From: Kofleriaceae bacterium
GTDB taxonomy: Bacteria; Myxococcota_A; Polyangia; Haliangiales; Haliangiaceae
Reading direction: 5' to 3'
Assembly (NCBI GenBank): GCA_020633495.1
Contig: JACKDR010000014.1
Span: 151,361 to 215,360 of the forward strand
DNA length: 64,000 nucleotides
Of this stretch, positions 42,120 through 56,907 are shown one piece after another; within the stretch, counting starts at the first letter, position 1, and every line of letters starts with the position of its first letter. Both the position numbers and the translations under genes were made by a program. Under the pieces are notes generated by a model. The model was given only the letters and a program-made list of their open reading frames with translations, was not told where the DNA came from and made no database searches.

Positions 42120-44666
<2,547 letters not shown>

Positions 44667-44690
44667 CCCGCGCCGCGCGGTCGGTTCCAC

Positions 44691-44727
44691 GAAGGCGCCG
44701 GGGAGCCCCGGCGCCTTCGCCGCGTTT
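44691..44727. terminator. Strong hairpin after the pyrophosphatase gene
   Basis: GAAGGCGCCGGGG (44691-44703) pairs perfectly with CCCCGGCGCCTTC (44706-44718), followed by GCCGCGTTT. It lies between convergent genes and can serve both. Confidence 0.7.
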
Positions 44728-44732
44728 CGGGG

Positions 44733-44957
44733 CTACCCGGCGGGCTCGCCGTCGCCGTCGCCGTGGTCGGCGGCGGCGTCCTCGGGTCCGGAACCGGCGC
44801 GCGCCGGCCGCGGGGTGCGGCCGGCGCGGCGGAGCGCGTCGCGGAGCAGGAACTCGATCTGGGCGTTCATCGAGCGCAGGTCGTCGCCGGCCCACCGCTG
44901 CACGGCGTCGAGCACGGCGGGGTCGATGCGCAGCAGGAACGCCTTGCGCGCGGCCAT
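44733..44957 (-). CDS. Arc-like ribbon-helix-helix DNA-binding protein
   Basis: 74 residues. The first 45 form a ribbon-helix-helix (AFLLRIDPAVLDAVQRWAGD, DLRSMNAQIEFLLRDALRR): a basic beta strand then two helices, as in Arc and many antitoxins. An acidic Gly/Asp tail (DHGDGDGEPAG) follows. The ATG at 44957 comes eight bases after the SPFH stop with GGTGAGG as ribosome site, so the two are cotranscribed. Pairing of SPFH and Arc-like genes is seen in other genomes. It may bind the 20-bp palindrome upstream of the SPFH gene. Confidence 0.8.
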   Translation of the reverse strand: MAARKAFLLRIDPAVLDAVQRWAGDDLRSMNAQIEFLLRDALRRAGRTPRPARAGSGPEDAAADHGDGDGEPAG

Positions 44958-44965
44958 GCCTCACC

Positions 44966-45901
44966 TCACTGGTAGATGGTCCCGGTGTTGACCACCGGCT
45001 GGGTGCCGCGCTCGCCGCACAGGACGACCAGCAGGTTCGAGACCATCGCGGCCTTGCGCTCCTCGTCGAGCTCGACCACGTTGCTGCGCGCCAGCATCGC
45101 GAGCGCCATCTCGACCATGCCGACCGCGCCCTCGACGATGCGCTGCCGGGCCGCGATGATCGCGCCGGCCTGCTGGCGCTGCAGCATGGCCTGGGCGATC
45201 TCGGGGGCGTAGGCGAGGTGGGCGATGCGGGCCTCGACGATGTCGACGCCGGCGCCCTTCACGCGCGCATGGATCTCCTCCTTGAGCGACGCGGCGACCG
45301 CGTCGGTGTGGCCACGCAGCGACACCTGGGCGTCGTCGTGGGCGTCGTACGGGTGGTGGGTGGCGAGGTTGCGGACCGCGGCCTCGGCCTGGGTGTGGAC
45401 GAAGCCGATGTAGTCGTCGACGGCGAAGCTGGCCTCGGCGGTGTCCTCGACCCGCCACACGACGATCGCGGCGATCTCGATCGGGTTGCCCTCGACGTCG
45501 TTCACCTTGATCTGCGCGGTCTCGAAGTTGCGCACGCGCAGGCTGACGCGCTTCTTGGTGTAGAACGGGTTGGCCCAGCGCAGGCCCTCGGTCTTGCAGG
45601 TGCCGACGTAGCGCCCGAACAGCTGCAGGACGCGGCCCTCGTTGGGGTTGACGACGAACAGCCCCAGCAGCAGGAAGAACGCGACGACGTCGAGGCCGAC
45701 GCCGGCGAGGATCGGGCCGGGCGGCGGCGGCCGGGTGCCGGCGACCGACGCGTACATCGGGATCGACAGGCCGGCGAGGATCAGGACGGCGAGCAGGATC
45801 ACGAAGCCGGAGATGCCGGGCTTCGGGGACTCGCGGATCTGGGACGCCGGGGTGGCGGAGACGGTGGCGGTGGCGGAGACGACGGGAGCGGTCTTGGTCA
45901 T
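44966..45901 (-). CDS. SPFH (band 7) domain membrane protein
   Basis: 311 residues. Two membrane helices (FVILLAVLILAGLSIPMYAS; LDVVAFFLLLGLFVV) precede the SPFH domain (NPNEGRVLQLFGRYVGTCKT, LRVRNFETAQIKVNDVEGNP, IEIAAIVVWRVEDTAEASFA) and a helical oligomerisation tail (ARIAHLAYAPEIAQAMLQRQ). Family members scaffold membrane microdomains or guard membrane proteases. Start ATG at 45901 has GGAGG six bases upstream. First gene of a pair with the ribbon-helix-helix protein. The palindrome at 45930-45949 lies about 30 bases upstream. Confidence 0.9.
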   Translation of the reverse strand: MTKTAPVVSATATVSATPASQIRESPKPGISGFVILLAVLILAGLSIPMYASVAGTRPPPPGPILAGVGLDVVAFFLLLGLFVVNPNEGRVLQLFGRYVGTCKTEGLRWANPFYTKKRVSLRVRNFETAQIKVNDVEGNPIEIAAIVVWRVEDTAEASFAVDDYIGFVHTQAEAAVRNLATHHPYDAHDDAQVSLRGHTDAVAASLKEEIHARVKGAGVDIVEARIAHLAYAPEIAQAMLQRQQAGAIIAARQRIVEGAVGMVEMALAMLARSNVVELDEERKAAMVSNLLVVLCGERGTQPVVNTGTIYQ

Positions 45902-45929
45902 GGGGTCCTCCTGGCAAGCAGCGGTGCAA

Positions 45930-45949
45930 GCAAGGTGATATCACTTTGC
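45930..45949. promoter_or_regulatory. 20-bp palindromic operator upstream of the SPFH pair
   Basis: GCAAGGTGATATCACTTTGC is palindromic except for one base pair, with a perfect GTGATATCAC core. It lies 29 bases ahead of the SPFH start codon. Probable binding site for a dimeric regulator, perhaps the ribbon-helix-helix protein of the same operon. Confidence 0.55.
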
Positions 45950-46338
45950 AAGCCGCGCAAGGGCGATCGACAGGGGCCCGGTACGATCGGCCAGGTGGCT
46001 GGAATCGTGCGGATAAGCGCGGTCGGCGAGTGAGGCGGAGCCCAAGGAGAGATCCAAGACCAGCGGTGGGGAGAGCGCGACCGACGGCCGTCGGAGATGT
46101 GCCGCAAAACGAACCGGGCTGAGGTCGCCTGGTCGACATGGTTCGCTCACCTCGAGCGGAGCCCGAGCGGCGCAGCCGCGAGGGGGTAGTCGAGAGGGCG
46201 TGGATCGGTGCGGTCTCGGCGGCGCACTGGTGCCCGCCCCCTCGACTCCGGGGTCGGTGCTGCGCACCTCCCCCTCCGCTCGGGGTGAGTGCCGTCAGGC
46301 CCAAACCCGCGAGGCGCACCCGCACGCGCGCGGCGTGG
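45950..46338. other. Intergenic region of 389 bases between the SPFH operon and hutI
   Basis: No convincing gene on either strand; short open frames here run through the inverted repeats and look like chance. It holds a 14-bp perfect palindrome CCGACGGCCGTCGG at 46080-46093 and the two-arm REP-like element at 46146-46289, both described separately. Confidence 0.6.
46146..46289. repeat. REP/BIME-like pair of inverted hairpin elements
   Basis: Arm 1 (46146-46200, read on the minus strand) and arm 2 (46235-46289, plus strand) are each 55 bases and identical at 41 positions, separated by 34 bases. Each arm starts CGCCC and ends GGTGAG. Inside each is a hairpin with a TGC loop: stem GCGGC/GCCGC in arm 1 and GGTGC/GCACC in arm 2, and an outer stem CCC/GGG against GGG/CCC. 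Differences in the stems compensate each other. No ORF explains it. Confidence 0.7.
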
Positions 46339-47618
46339 TCAGGCGACGACGGCGCCGGCGACGACGACGGTGTGGGCGAGGGGGACGCCGATGCGGTAGG
46401 GCAGGTCGGCGGGCTGGTCGGTGTCCCAGACGACGAGGTCGGCGGCGCTGCCCGGGGACAGGACGCCGAGGTCGTCGCGGCCGAGGGCGCGGGCGGCGAC
46501 ACGGGTGACGCCGAGCCAGGTCTCCTCGACGGTCATGCCGTAGTGGGTGGTCGCGAGCCACATCGGGACCTCGAGGGTCTCGCACCAGGACGTGCCCGGG
46601 TTGAGATCGGTGGCGACCGCCATCGCGACGCCGGCAGCGCGCAGCTTGGCGACCGGCGGCGGCGTCATGCGGAGCTGGACGCAGGCGGCGGGCAGCATGA
46701 CCGCGACCACGCCGGCGGCGGCGAGCGCGGCGATGCCGGCGTCGGAGACCTGCTCGAGGTGATCGGCGGACCAGGCGCCGAGCTCGGCCAGCAGCTCGGC
46801 GCCGCCGAGGTCGGCGAACTGGCCGACGTGGGCGCGCACCGCCAGGCCGGCGCCGCGCGCCGCGGTCAACAGGCGCCGGGTCTCGTCGAGGGTGAACGCG
46901 CCGTCGTCGCAGTAGACGTCGACCGAGCTGGCCAGCCGCGCCGCCGCGACCCGCGGGATCAGGTCGTCGGCGAAGCCGGCGACGTAGGCGGCGCGCGCCG
47001 CGGCCGAGCCGCGGGCCTCGGGCGGCACCAGGTGGGCGAGCAGCGTCGGCACCAGCCGCGGCGGCGGCCCGGCGCCGCGCAGCTTGCCGCCGAGATCGAC
47101 GTGGCCGGCGGCGTGGATGGCCTCGAGCAGCGCGACCTCGCCGTCGAGGGTGAGGTCGTAGCCGCTCTTGGCCTCGAGCGTGGTCGTGCCCGCGGCCAGC
47201 GCGCGGCGCGCCCGGCCCGCGGCCAGCGCCGCCAGCTGATCGACCGGGGTCGCCCGGGTCGGCCCCAGCGTCGCGGCGATGCCGCCGCCGGCCGCGGCGA
47301 TCTCCTGGTAGCCGGCGCCGCGGGCGCGCAGCGCGAACTCGGCGGCGCGGTTGCCGGCGAAGACCAGGTGGGTGTGGCAGTCGACCAGCCCCGGGCTGAC
47401 CAGGCGGCCGCCGGCGTCGAGCCGGACCAGCGTCGGATCGCGCGGATCGATCCCGGCGGCGCGCGCCGCGGCCTCGGCGTCGGCGCTGGCGCCGACCCAG
47501 ACGACGCGGCCGCCGCGGCACACCACCGCGGCGTCGTCGCGGACGCCGAGCGGATCGTCGGGCGTCGCCACCGCGGTCAGGACGCGGCCGCCGGTGACGA
47601 TCAGCCCGGCGGCGTGGC

Positions 47619-47622
<4 letters not shown>
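46339..47622 (-). CDS. hutI: Imidazolonepropionase
   Basis: 427 residues. Third enzyme of histidine degradation, opening the imidazolone ring to formiminoglutamate. Amidohydrolase fold with metal ligands in SPGLVDCHTHLVFAGNR; family motifs GAGYQEIAAAGGGIAATLGP, GTTTLEAKSGYDL, and ATDLNPGTSWCETL (Asp ligand). GTG start at 47622 overlaps the hutU stop (GTGA). The last gene of the hut cluster. No hutG or hutF follows within the window. Confidence 0.95.
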
Positions 47623-49277
<1,655 letters not shown>

Positions 49278-49302
49278 GTCGTTCTCCTTGGCGTCCCGGC
49301 GG

Positions 49303-50874
<1,572 letters not shown>

Positions 50875-50958
50875 GGCGGCAGGTGTAGACGCCCTTGCGA
50901 AGCCCGGTCAAGCGACGAAGAAGCGCGAAACTCCGTCGAGTTTGCCGCTCCGCGTCGG

Positions 50959-50988
50959 TTGACAGCACGGGGCGCCGGATGGTCTGCT
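50959..50988 (+). promoter_or_regulatory. Candidate promoter for the giant TPR operon
   Basis: A consensus -35 box TTGACA (50959-50964) is followed 18 bases later by TCTGCT (50983-50988), a weak -10. It lies 16 bases before the start at 51004 and fits the direction of the TPR genes. Confidence 0.45.
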
Positions 50989-51003
50989 TTCGGAAGGTTG
51001 GCG

Positions 51004-54000
51004 ATGCCGCCAGATACGATCGACCGCGACGCAACTGCGGGGGAGGGGGCCCCAGATGCGCCAGACGGGACGAACGGGTCCACGGGCACCGCTGCGTCCA
51101 GCGCAGGGGCCGTGGAGACGGCCGGAGGTGGTCCGCCGTCCGGCGACGGCGAGGCCGGCGGCGGCTCGCTGGCGTCGCGCATCGACGCGATGATGGCGGC
51201 CGGCTCGTTCGAGGACGACGATCCGGCTGACGACAGTGACGATCCCGGCGACGCCGGGACCGGCTCGGCGGCTACGAAGCCTTCGGAGGCGGCCGCGCCC
51301 GAGCGCGGCGAGCCCGAGGAGCCCGACGAGCCCGACGAGCCCGACGAGGTCGAGGAGGTCAGCGAGGTCGGCGAGGAGATCGTCGAGCTCGACGCCGTCG
51401 AGGAGCTCAGCGCGGACGACCTCGCGGTGGTCCCCGAGCCGCCGCGCCCGGTGATGCCGCCGATCGCCGCCCGGCCGCGGCCGCCGATGCCGCCGCCGCC
51501 GCCGCTGCCGCGCGGCATGCCGCCGGTGCCGCCGATCCGCGTGCCGTCGATCCCGGCCCCGCCCGCCGGGGCGCGCCCGGTGGTCCGGGTCCCGCCCCTG
51601 AGCCCGGTCGCGCCGCCGCCGATCGCGCCGCCGCCGCCGTCGGTCGAGGCCGACGCCGCGCCGGCGATGGGCGTCGGCAGCGACGCCGCGATCCCGATCG
51701 AGCTCGACGCCGTCGACTCGATGGACGTCGAGTCGGTCGACGTCGAGGCGGTGGAGTCGGTCGACTCGGTCGAGGTCGCGCTCGACGACGCCGCGCCGGC
51801 CGCCGCCGCCGTCGCCGCGGCCGAGCTGCCCCTCGAGCACCAGCTGGCCACCCCGACCGCGCTCGAGCAGGCGCTGACCGTGGTGGGCGAGGCCGCGCAC
51901 GAGCGTCGCGCCGAGGAGCTGGCGCGCGACGTCGAGGCCGCGACCGACAAGGCCCAGGTCGCGGCGCTCGCCTACGAGCTCGGCGAGCTGTACGAGCGCC
52001 GCCTCGCCGACGAGGCCCGCGCGGTCAAGGCGTTCGGGCGGGCGCTGGCGTCCGATCCGTCGCTGCGTCCCAACCTGTGGGCGATCCGCCGCATCTTCTA
52101 CCGGCGCGGCCTGTGGCCCAACCTGCTCAAGCTGGTCGACGCCGAGATCCGGTTCGCCCGCACCGACCCCGAGCGCGCCGACGTCCTCTACGAGAAGGGC
52201 GTCCTGCTCCGCGATCGCCTCGACCAGCCGGCCGAGGCGCGCGCCGCGTTCGAGGAGGCGCATCGCCTCGACGAGCGCGCGCTGCCGCCGCTGGTCGCGC
52301 TCGAGCGCATGGCGCTGGCCGGCGGCGATCTGGCGTGGGCTGCCGAGCTGTGGGTGGCGCTCGCCGCGGCGTCGCGCAACCCCGAGCGCAAGGTCACGTT
52401 CCTGCTCGACCTGATCCGCTTCCACGCCACCGACCTCAGCCCCGAGGGGCTGGAGCGGGCGCGCGAGCTGGTCGCCGAGGCGGTCGCGGTCGGCGCCGAC
52501 GCCGACCGGGTCGCGGCCGAGCGGCTGCGCGTCGCCGAGCTGTCCGGTGAGCCGGACGAGCTGCTCGCGGCGCTCGAGGCCCAGGTCGCGCTGACCTGGG
52601 CCCAGGGCGGCCCCAGCGGCCCGCCCGAGACCCCGGCGCTGGCCGCCGGCACCGGCGAGGCGCTCGATCGCGCCGCGACGCTGCGGCTGCGGGTCGCGGC
52701 GCTGCGCCGCCGCCAGGCCCAGGTCGCGCGCGCCGCCGGCCGGGCCGAGAAGGCCTGGGACTACCTGCAGCAGGGGCTCGCGGTCGTGCCCGGGCGGCCG
52801 CTGCTGATCGCCGATCTCGCCGATCTGGCCGAGGAGCTGGGCCGCTTCGACGAGCTCGCCGAGCTGGTCCAGAGCTGGCAGGCCCTCGAGGGCGATCCGT
52901 CACGCGCCCTGACCCTGTCGCTGCGCCGCGCCGACGCGCTGCTGCGCGGCGGCCAGCGCGACGAGGCGCGCGCCCTGCTGGCCTCGCTCGAGGCCAGCGC
53001 GCCCGGCTTCCTGCCGCTGACCGCGCTGGTCGAGCGCGACGCCCTGGCCCACGGTGACTGGCTCGCGCTGGCCGGGGCGTGGACCCGCGCCGCCGACGCC
53101 GCGCGCCTGGGCAACCTGCTCGGGCCCGGCGACGCCGCGGCCCCCGGCGACGGCGACCGCGGCCCCGGCGACGCCGCGCTGGCCGCGTCGATGTACGTCG
53201 CGGCCGCCGAGGTCTGGGCCCACGAGGTCACCGCGATCGACCCCGAGCGCGGCGACGCCGAGGCCCGGGCGTGCCTCGGGCAGGCCCTCGAGGTCGTGCG
53301 CGGCTACCCGCCCGCGATCGAGGCGCTCGTCGATCTGCACGAGCGGCTCGGCCGCGTCGACGACGCCGCCGCGGTGCTGGAGCTGCAGGCGGAGTCCGGC
53401 GACGTCGATCACCGGGTCCAGATCCTGGCCCGGCTGGCCCGGCTGTACCGCGACCACGGCCTGCTCGAGCAGGCGCTCGGCGCCGAGCTGCGGCTGCGCC
53501 GGCTGCTCCCCGACGACATCCGCCTGATGTGGCAGGTCGACGTCACGCTGTCGCAGCTGGGCCGCCCCGAGGAGCGCATCCCCAACCTGCAGGCGATCGC
53601 CGGCCGCGATCCGGATCCGGCGCGCAAGGGCATCGCGCTGTCGACCGCGGCGCGCCTGGCCGAGGACGTCGGCGATCGCGACCGCGCGATCGACCTCTAC
53701 CGCCAGGTCCTGGCGGTGTGGCCGGCGGACCGCTACGCCCGGGCCGCGCTGGTCGAGCTGCTGCGGGCGCAGGAGCACTGGGAGGACCTGGTGGCGCAGC
53801 GCCGCGCCGAGGCCCTCGAGCTCGCCGACGGCCCCGGCATGGTCCGCGCCCTGCGCGAGGCCGCGTGGGTGCTCGAGGAGCGCCTCGGTCGCCCCGCCGA
53901 CGCCGCCGGCGTCTACCGCGAGCTGCTCGATCGCGAGCCCACCGAGGCGGCCGCGCTCGACGGCCTGATCCGGTGCCGCGCCGCCGCCGGCGACGCGATC

Positions 54001-56907
54001 GGCCTGGTCGGCGCGCTCGAGGCCCGCCTCGAGACCCTGGCCAGCGCCGACGACGTCGCGCCGGCGACGCTGGCCGGCGCCGCGGTCGCGCTGGCGATGG
54101 CCCACGAGCAGGCCGGCCGCGTCGACGACGCGGTCGACGCCTACCGCCGCGCCCTGGCGGTGCCCGACGTCGGCGTCGCCGCCGGCGCCGCGGCGTCGCT
54201 GTCGGGGCTCGCGCTGGCCGACGTCGCGCAGGCCCGCGGCGACACCGTGGCGCGGGTCGAGGCCTACGAGGCGCTGATCGACGCCACCACCGCGCCGCGC
54301 ATCAAGGCGGCGCTGCACGAGGATCTGGGCTGGCTGTACGCGCTGGTGCTCGAGGACTTCGAGCGCGCCGCCGAGGCGTTCGCCGCCGCCGCGGTCGCCG
54401 ATCCGGCGCGTCGCGGCCCGCAGCTGGGCGCCCTGCTGGTCGCCGGGCGCCGCGACGACGCCGACGCCCAGCGCGCCGCGGTCCTGGCGCTGGCCGACTC
54501 CGCGACGATGCCCGAGGCGGCGGCGGCGCTGCACCTGCGCGGCGCCGCCCTCGCCGAGCTGGCCGGCGACGCCGCCGGCGCGATCCGCGCGGTCCAGCGG
54601 GCTCGGGCGGTCGCGCCCGACGACGTCGGCGCGCTCGTGGTCGCCGCCGAGCGGGCGCCGACCGCGTCGTCGGCGACCGCCGACGGCGCCGACGCCGCCG
54701 CGGCGATCGATCAGCTGCTGGCGCGCGCCGAGGTGTTCGCGCTGCGCAGCTCGCTGACCGACGATCCGATGTCGCGGGCGTCGTGGGAGCTCGACCGCGC
54801 CGAGGCGCTCGAGGCGGCGGGCCGGCTCAAGGAGGCCGGCGACGTCGTCGCGTCGGTGCTGCGCGCCGCGCCCGGCGACTTCCGCGCCCTCGAGACCCTG
54901 CGCCGGCTGACCCGCCGCGGCGGCGACCTGCCGACGCTGGCGCGCGCGACCCTGGCGCTGGCCCGGCGCATGAGCGATCCGGCGAGCCGCGGCGAGCTGC
55001 TGCGCGAGGCGGTCGCGATCTTCGATCCCAACGTCAACGTCACCGGCGACGGCGCCGAGCGGGCGCCGGGGCCGGGCGCCGACGCCGACGCCGCGGTCGG
55101 CGTCTACCGGCGGATCCTCGCCGACGACCCGGGCGCCCCCGAGCTCGAGCGCCTGCTCGCGCTGTACCGCCAGGCCGGCGACATCCGCGGCGTCCACCTC
55201 GCGATCGACGACCGGCTGGCCTGGCTCGAGCGCGACGGCGGCGACGCCGACGACGTCACCTTCGCCGCGGTGCCGCTGTTGCTCGAGCGGGCGCGGCTCA
55301 AGCAGGCGCTCGACAACCGGCGCGGCGCGCTGGCCGATCTCGACGCCATCCTGGCCCGCGATCCGCGCCACGCCGAGGCCCTGCGCCTGGCCGGCGAGCT
55401 GGCCGCGGCGCTGGGCGACGGCCCCCGCGCGGTCGAGCTGTACCGCCGCTTCCTCGAGGTCGAGCCCGCCGGCGAGCGGCGCTCCGCCGCCGAGCTGGCG
55501 CTGGCCCGGGTCCTCGCCGAGGACGTCGGCGACGCCGGCGCCGCGATCCGCCAGCTCGAGCACGTCATCGCGCAGACGCCCGGCGACGCGTCGCTGCGCG
55601 AGCGGGTGATCGGCCTGGCGACCCGCGTCGCCGACTGGGACCGGGTCGCGCGCGAGCTGCGCGAGCTGGCGCGCCTGCGCCAGAGCCCCGGCGACAAGGC
55701 CCGCGAGGAGCTGCGGCTGGCCGCGGTCCAGCGCGACCAGCTCGGCGACCGCGCCGAGGCCCGCACCACGCTGCGCCGGGCCCGCGGCTACGATCCGCTC
55801 AACCTCGAGATCCTCGGCCAGCTGGTCGCGCTGACCGACGAGGCCGGCGCCCGGGCCCAGCTGCTCGGCGAGATCACCGCGGAGCTGCGGGCGGCGATCA
55901 CCCAGGCGCCGACCCGCGCCGCCCTGTACGAGCGCATGGCCACGGTGGCGGGGTGGCAGCGCGACCGCGACACCGAGTACCTCGCGGCCCTGGCGGTCGA
56001 CGCCCTCGGCACCGCGACCCCGGAGCTGCGCACGGCGATCGCCGACGGCCGCCGCGCGGTCCCGGAGCTGTCCCGGCACCTGCTCGACGCCGCGGCCCGG
56101 CAGCGCCTGCGTCACCCCGGGTTCCAGGGGCTGGCCGGCGGCGCGCTCGCCGAGGTGTGGAAGACGATCGCGCCGGCGGTGACCGCGGCGCAGGGGCTCG
56201 ACGCGGCCAAGCTCGGCTTCGTGCGCGGCGATCGCGCGGCGGTCAAGGACCTGGCCAAGAAGCGGCTCGACGCGCTCGCCGGCGCGCTCGCCAGCTTCGG
56301 CGTCGAGCACGCCGACCTCTACATCAGCGATCAGCGCAAGGGCATGGCCCGGGTGCTGTCGGGCGAGACCCCGGTGCTGTGCCTGGGCGCCGACGTCGCC
56401 GCCGGCGCCACGCCGCTGGCCCGCTTCTGGGTCGGCCGGACCGCGATGCTCGCCGCCGAGGGCACCGGCTCGCTCGCCGAGCTCAAGGACGCCGAGGTCG
56501 TGTGGTACCTGGTCGCCGCGGCCCGCGTCGTCGACGCGCCGCCGCCCGCCGGCCTGGCCGACGCCGTCGTCGACGGCGGCGGCTCGATCGCGGATCGCGC
56601 CAAGCTGCTCGGCAAGCAGCTGTCGCGGCGCGACAAGAAGGCGCTCGCGCAGCTGGCGCCGCAGCTGGGGCGGATCGCCAGCGCCGCCGAGGTGGCGCAG
56701 TGGCGCCGCGCCGCGCTGGCCGGCGGCAACCGCGCCGGCCTGCTGGCCGCCGGCGATCTGGCGCCGGCGCTCGACGCGCTCGACGTCAAGGGCGCGCGCG
56801 CGATCGCCGACGCGCCGGCGGCGGCCGAGCTGATCGCGTGGTCGCTGTCGGTGGATCACCTCGAGCTGCGCAAGCAGCTCGGCTACGGCCTCGGAGGCGC
56901 ACGATGA
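51004..56907 (+). CDS. Giant tetratricopeptide-repeat protein (first of pair)
   Basis: 1967 residues. No signal peptide. Residues 1-300 are disordered: acidic Glu/Pro/Asp runs (EEPDEPDEPDEVEEVSEV), a Pro-rich block (RPPMPPPPPLPRG) and Asp/Ser/Val repeats (MDVESVDVEAVESVDS). Residues about 300-1690 are a long array of TPR-like helical pairs (ALAYELGELYERRLADEARA; VLYEKGVLLRDRLDQPAEAR). The C-terminal 270 residues form a separate domain (ADLYISDQRKGMARVLSGET, PVLCLGADVAAGATPLARFW) also found, diverged, in the next gene. GGAAGG sits six bases before the ATG. The stop overlaps the next ATG as ATGA. Likely a scaffold; partners unknown. Confidence 0.85.
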   Translation: MPPDTIDRDATAGEGAPDAPDGTNGSTGTAASSAGAVETAGGGPPSGDGEAGGGSLASRIDAMMAAGSFEDDDPADDSDDPGDAGTGSAATKPSEAAAPERGEPEEPDEPDEPDEVEEVSEVGEEIVELDAVEELSADDLAVVPEPPRPVMPPIAARPRPPMPPPPPLPRGMPPVPPIRVPSIPAPPAGARPVVRVPPLSPVAPPPIAPPPPSVEADAAPAMGVGSDAAIPIELDAVDSMDVESVDVEAVESVDSVEVALDDAAPAAAAVAAAELPLEHQLATPTALEQALTVVGEAAHERRAEELARDVEAATDKAQVAALAYELGELYERRLADEARAVKAFGRALASDPSLRPNLWAIRRIFYRRGLWPNLLKLVDAEIRFARTDPERADVLYEKGVLLRDRLDQPAEARAAFEEAHRLDERALPPLVALERMALAGGDLAWAAELWVALAAASRNPERKVTFLLDLIRFHATDLSPEGLERARELVAEAVAVGADADRVAAERLRVAELSGEPDELLAALEAQVALTWAQGGPSGPPETPALAAGTGEALDRAATLRLRVAALRRRQAQVARAAGRAEKAWDYLQQGLAVVPGRPLLIADLADLAEELGRFDELAELVQSWQALEGDPSRALTLSLRRADALLRGGQRDEARALLASLEASAPGFLPLTALVERDALAHGDWLALAGAWTRAADAARLGNLLGPGDAAAPGDGDRGPGDAALAASMYVAAAEVWAHEVTAIDPERGDAEARACLGQALEVVRGYPPAIEALVDLHERLGRVDDAAAVLELQAESGDVDHRVQILARLARLYRDHGLLEQALGAELRLRRLLPDDIRLMWQVDVTLSQLGRPEERIPNLQAIAGRDPDPARKGIALSTAARLAEDVGDRDRAIDLYRQVLAVWPADRYARAALVELLRAQEHWEDLVAQRRAEALELADGPGMVRALREAAWVLEERLGRPADAAGVYRELLDREPTEAAALDGLIRCRAAAGDAIGLVGALEARLETLASADDVAPATLAGAAVALAMAHEQAGRVDDAVDAYRRALAVPDVGVAAGAAASLSGLALADVAQARGDTVARVEAYEALIDATTAPRIKAALHEDLGWLYALVLEDFERAAEAFAAAAVADPARRGPQLGALLVAGRRDDADAQRAAVLALADSATMPEAAAALHLRGAALAELAGDAAGAIRAVQRARAVAPDDVGALVVAAERAPTASSATADGADAAAAIDQLLARAEVFALRSSLTDDPMSRASWELDRAEALEAAGRLKEAGDVVASVLRAAPGDFRALETLRRLTRRGGDLPTLARATLALARRMSDPASRGELLREAVAIFDPNVNVTGDGAERAPGPGADADAAVGVYRRILADDPGAPELERLLALYRQAGDIRGVHLAIDDRLAWLERDGGDADDVTFAAVPLLLERARLKQALDNRRGALADLDAILARDPRHAEALRLAGELAAALGDGPRAVELYRRFLEVEPAGERRSAAELALARVLAEDVGDAGAAIRQLEHVIAQTPGDASLRERVIGLATRVADWDRVARELRELARLRQSPGDKAREELRLAAVQRDQLGDRAEARTTLRRARGYDPLNLEILGQLVALTDEAGARAQLLGEITAELRAAITQAPTRAALYERMATVAGWQRDRDTEYLAALAVDALGTATPELRTAIADGRRAVPELSRHLLDAAARQRLRHPGFQGLAGGALAEVWKTIAPAVTAAQGLDAAKLGFVRGDRAAVKDLAKKRLDALAGALASFGVEHADLYISDQRKGMARVLSGETPVLCLGADVAAGATPLARFWVGRTAMLAAEGTGSLAELKDAEVVWYLVAAARVVDAPPPAGLADAVVDGGGSIADRAKLLGKQLSRRDKKALAQLAPQLGRIASAAEVAQWRRAALAGGNRAGLLAAGDLAPALDALDVKGARAIADAPAAAELIAWSLSVDHLELRKQLGYGLGGAR

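Noticed and set aside
45941..46267. 108-codon minus-strand frame between hutI and the SPFH gene
   Set aside because: It runs through both the palindrome and the hairpin arm and has no ribosome site or motif; explained better by the structured repeat.
52900..56859. Minus-strand open frame of 1319 codons opposite the first giant TPR gene
   Set aside because: Mirror frame of Ala/Leu/Arg-rich helical repeats; no ribosome site or motif.
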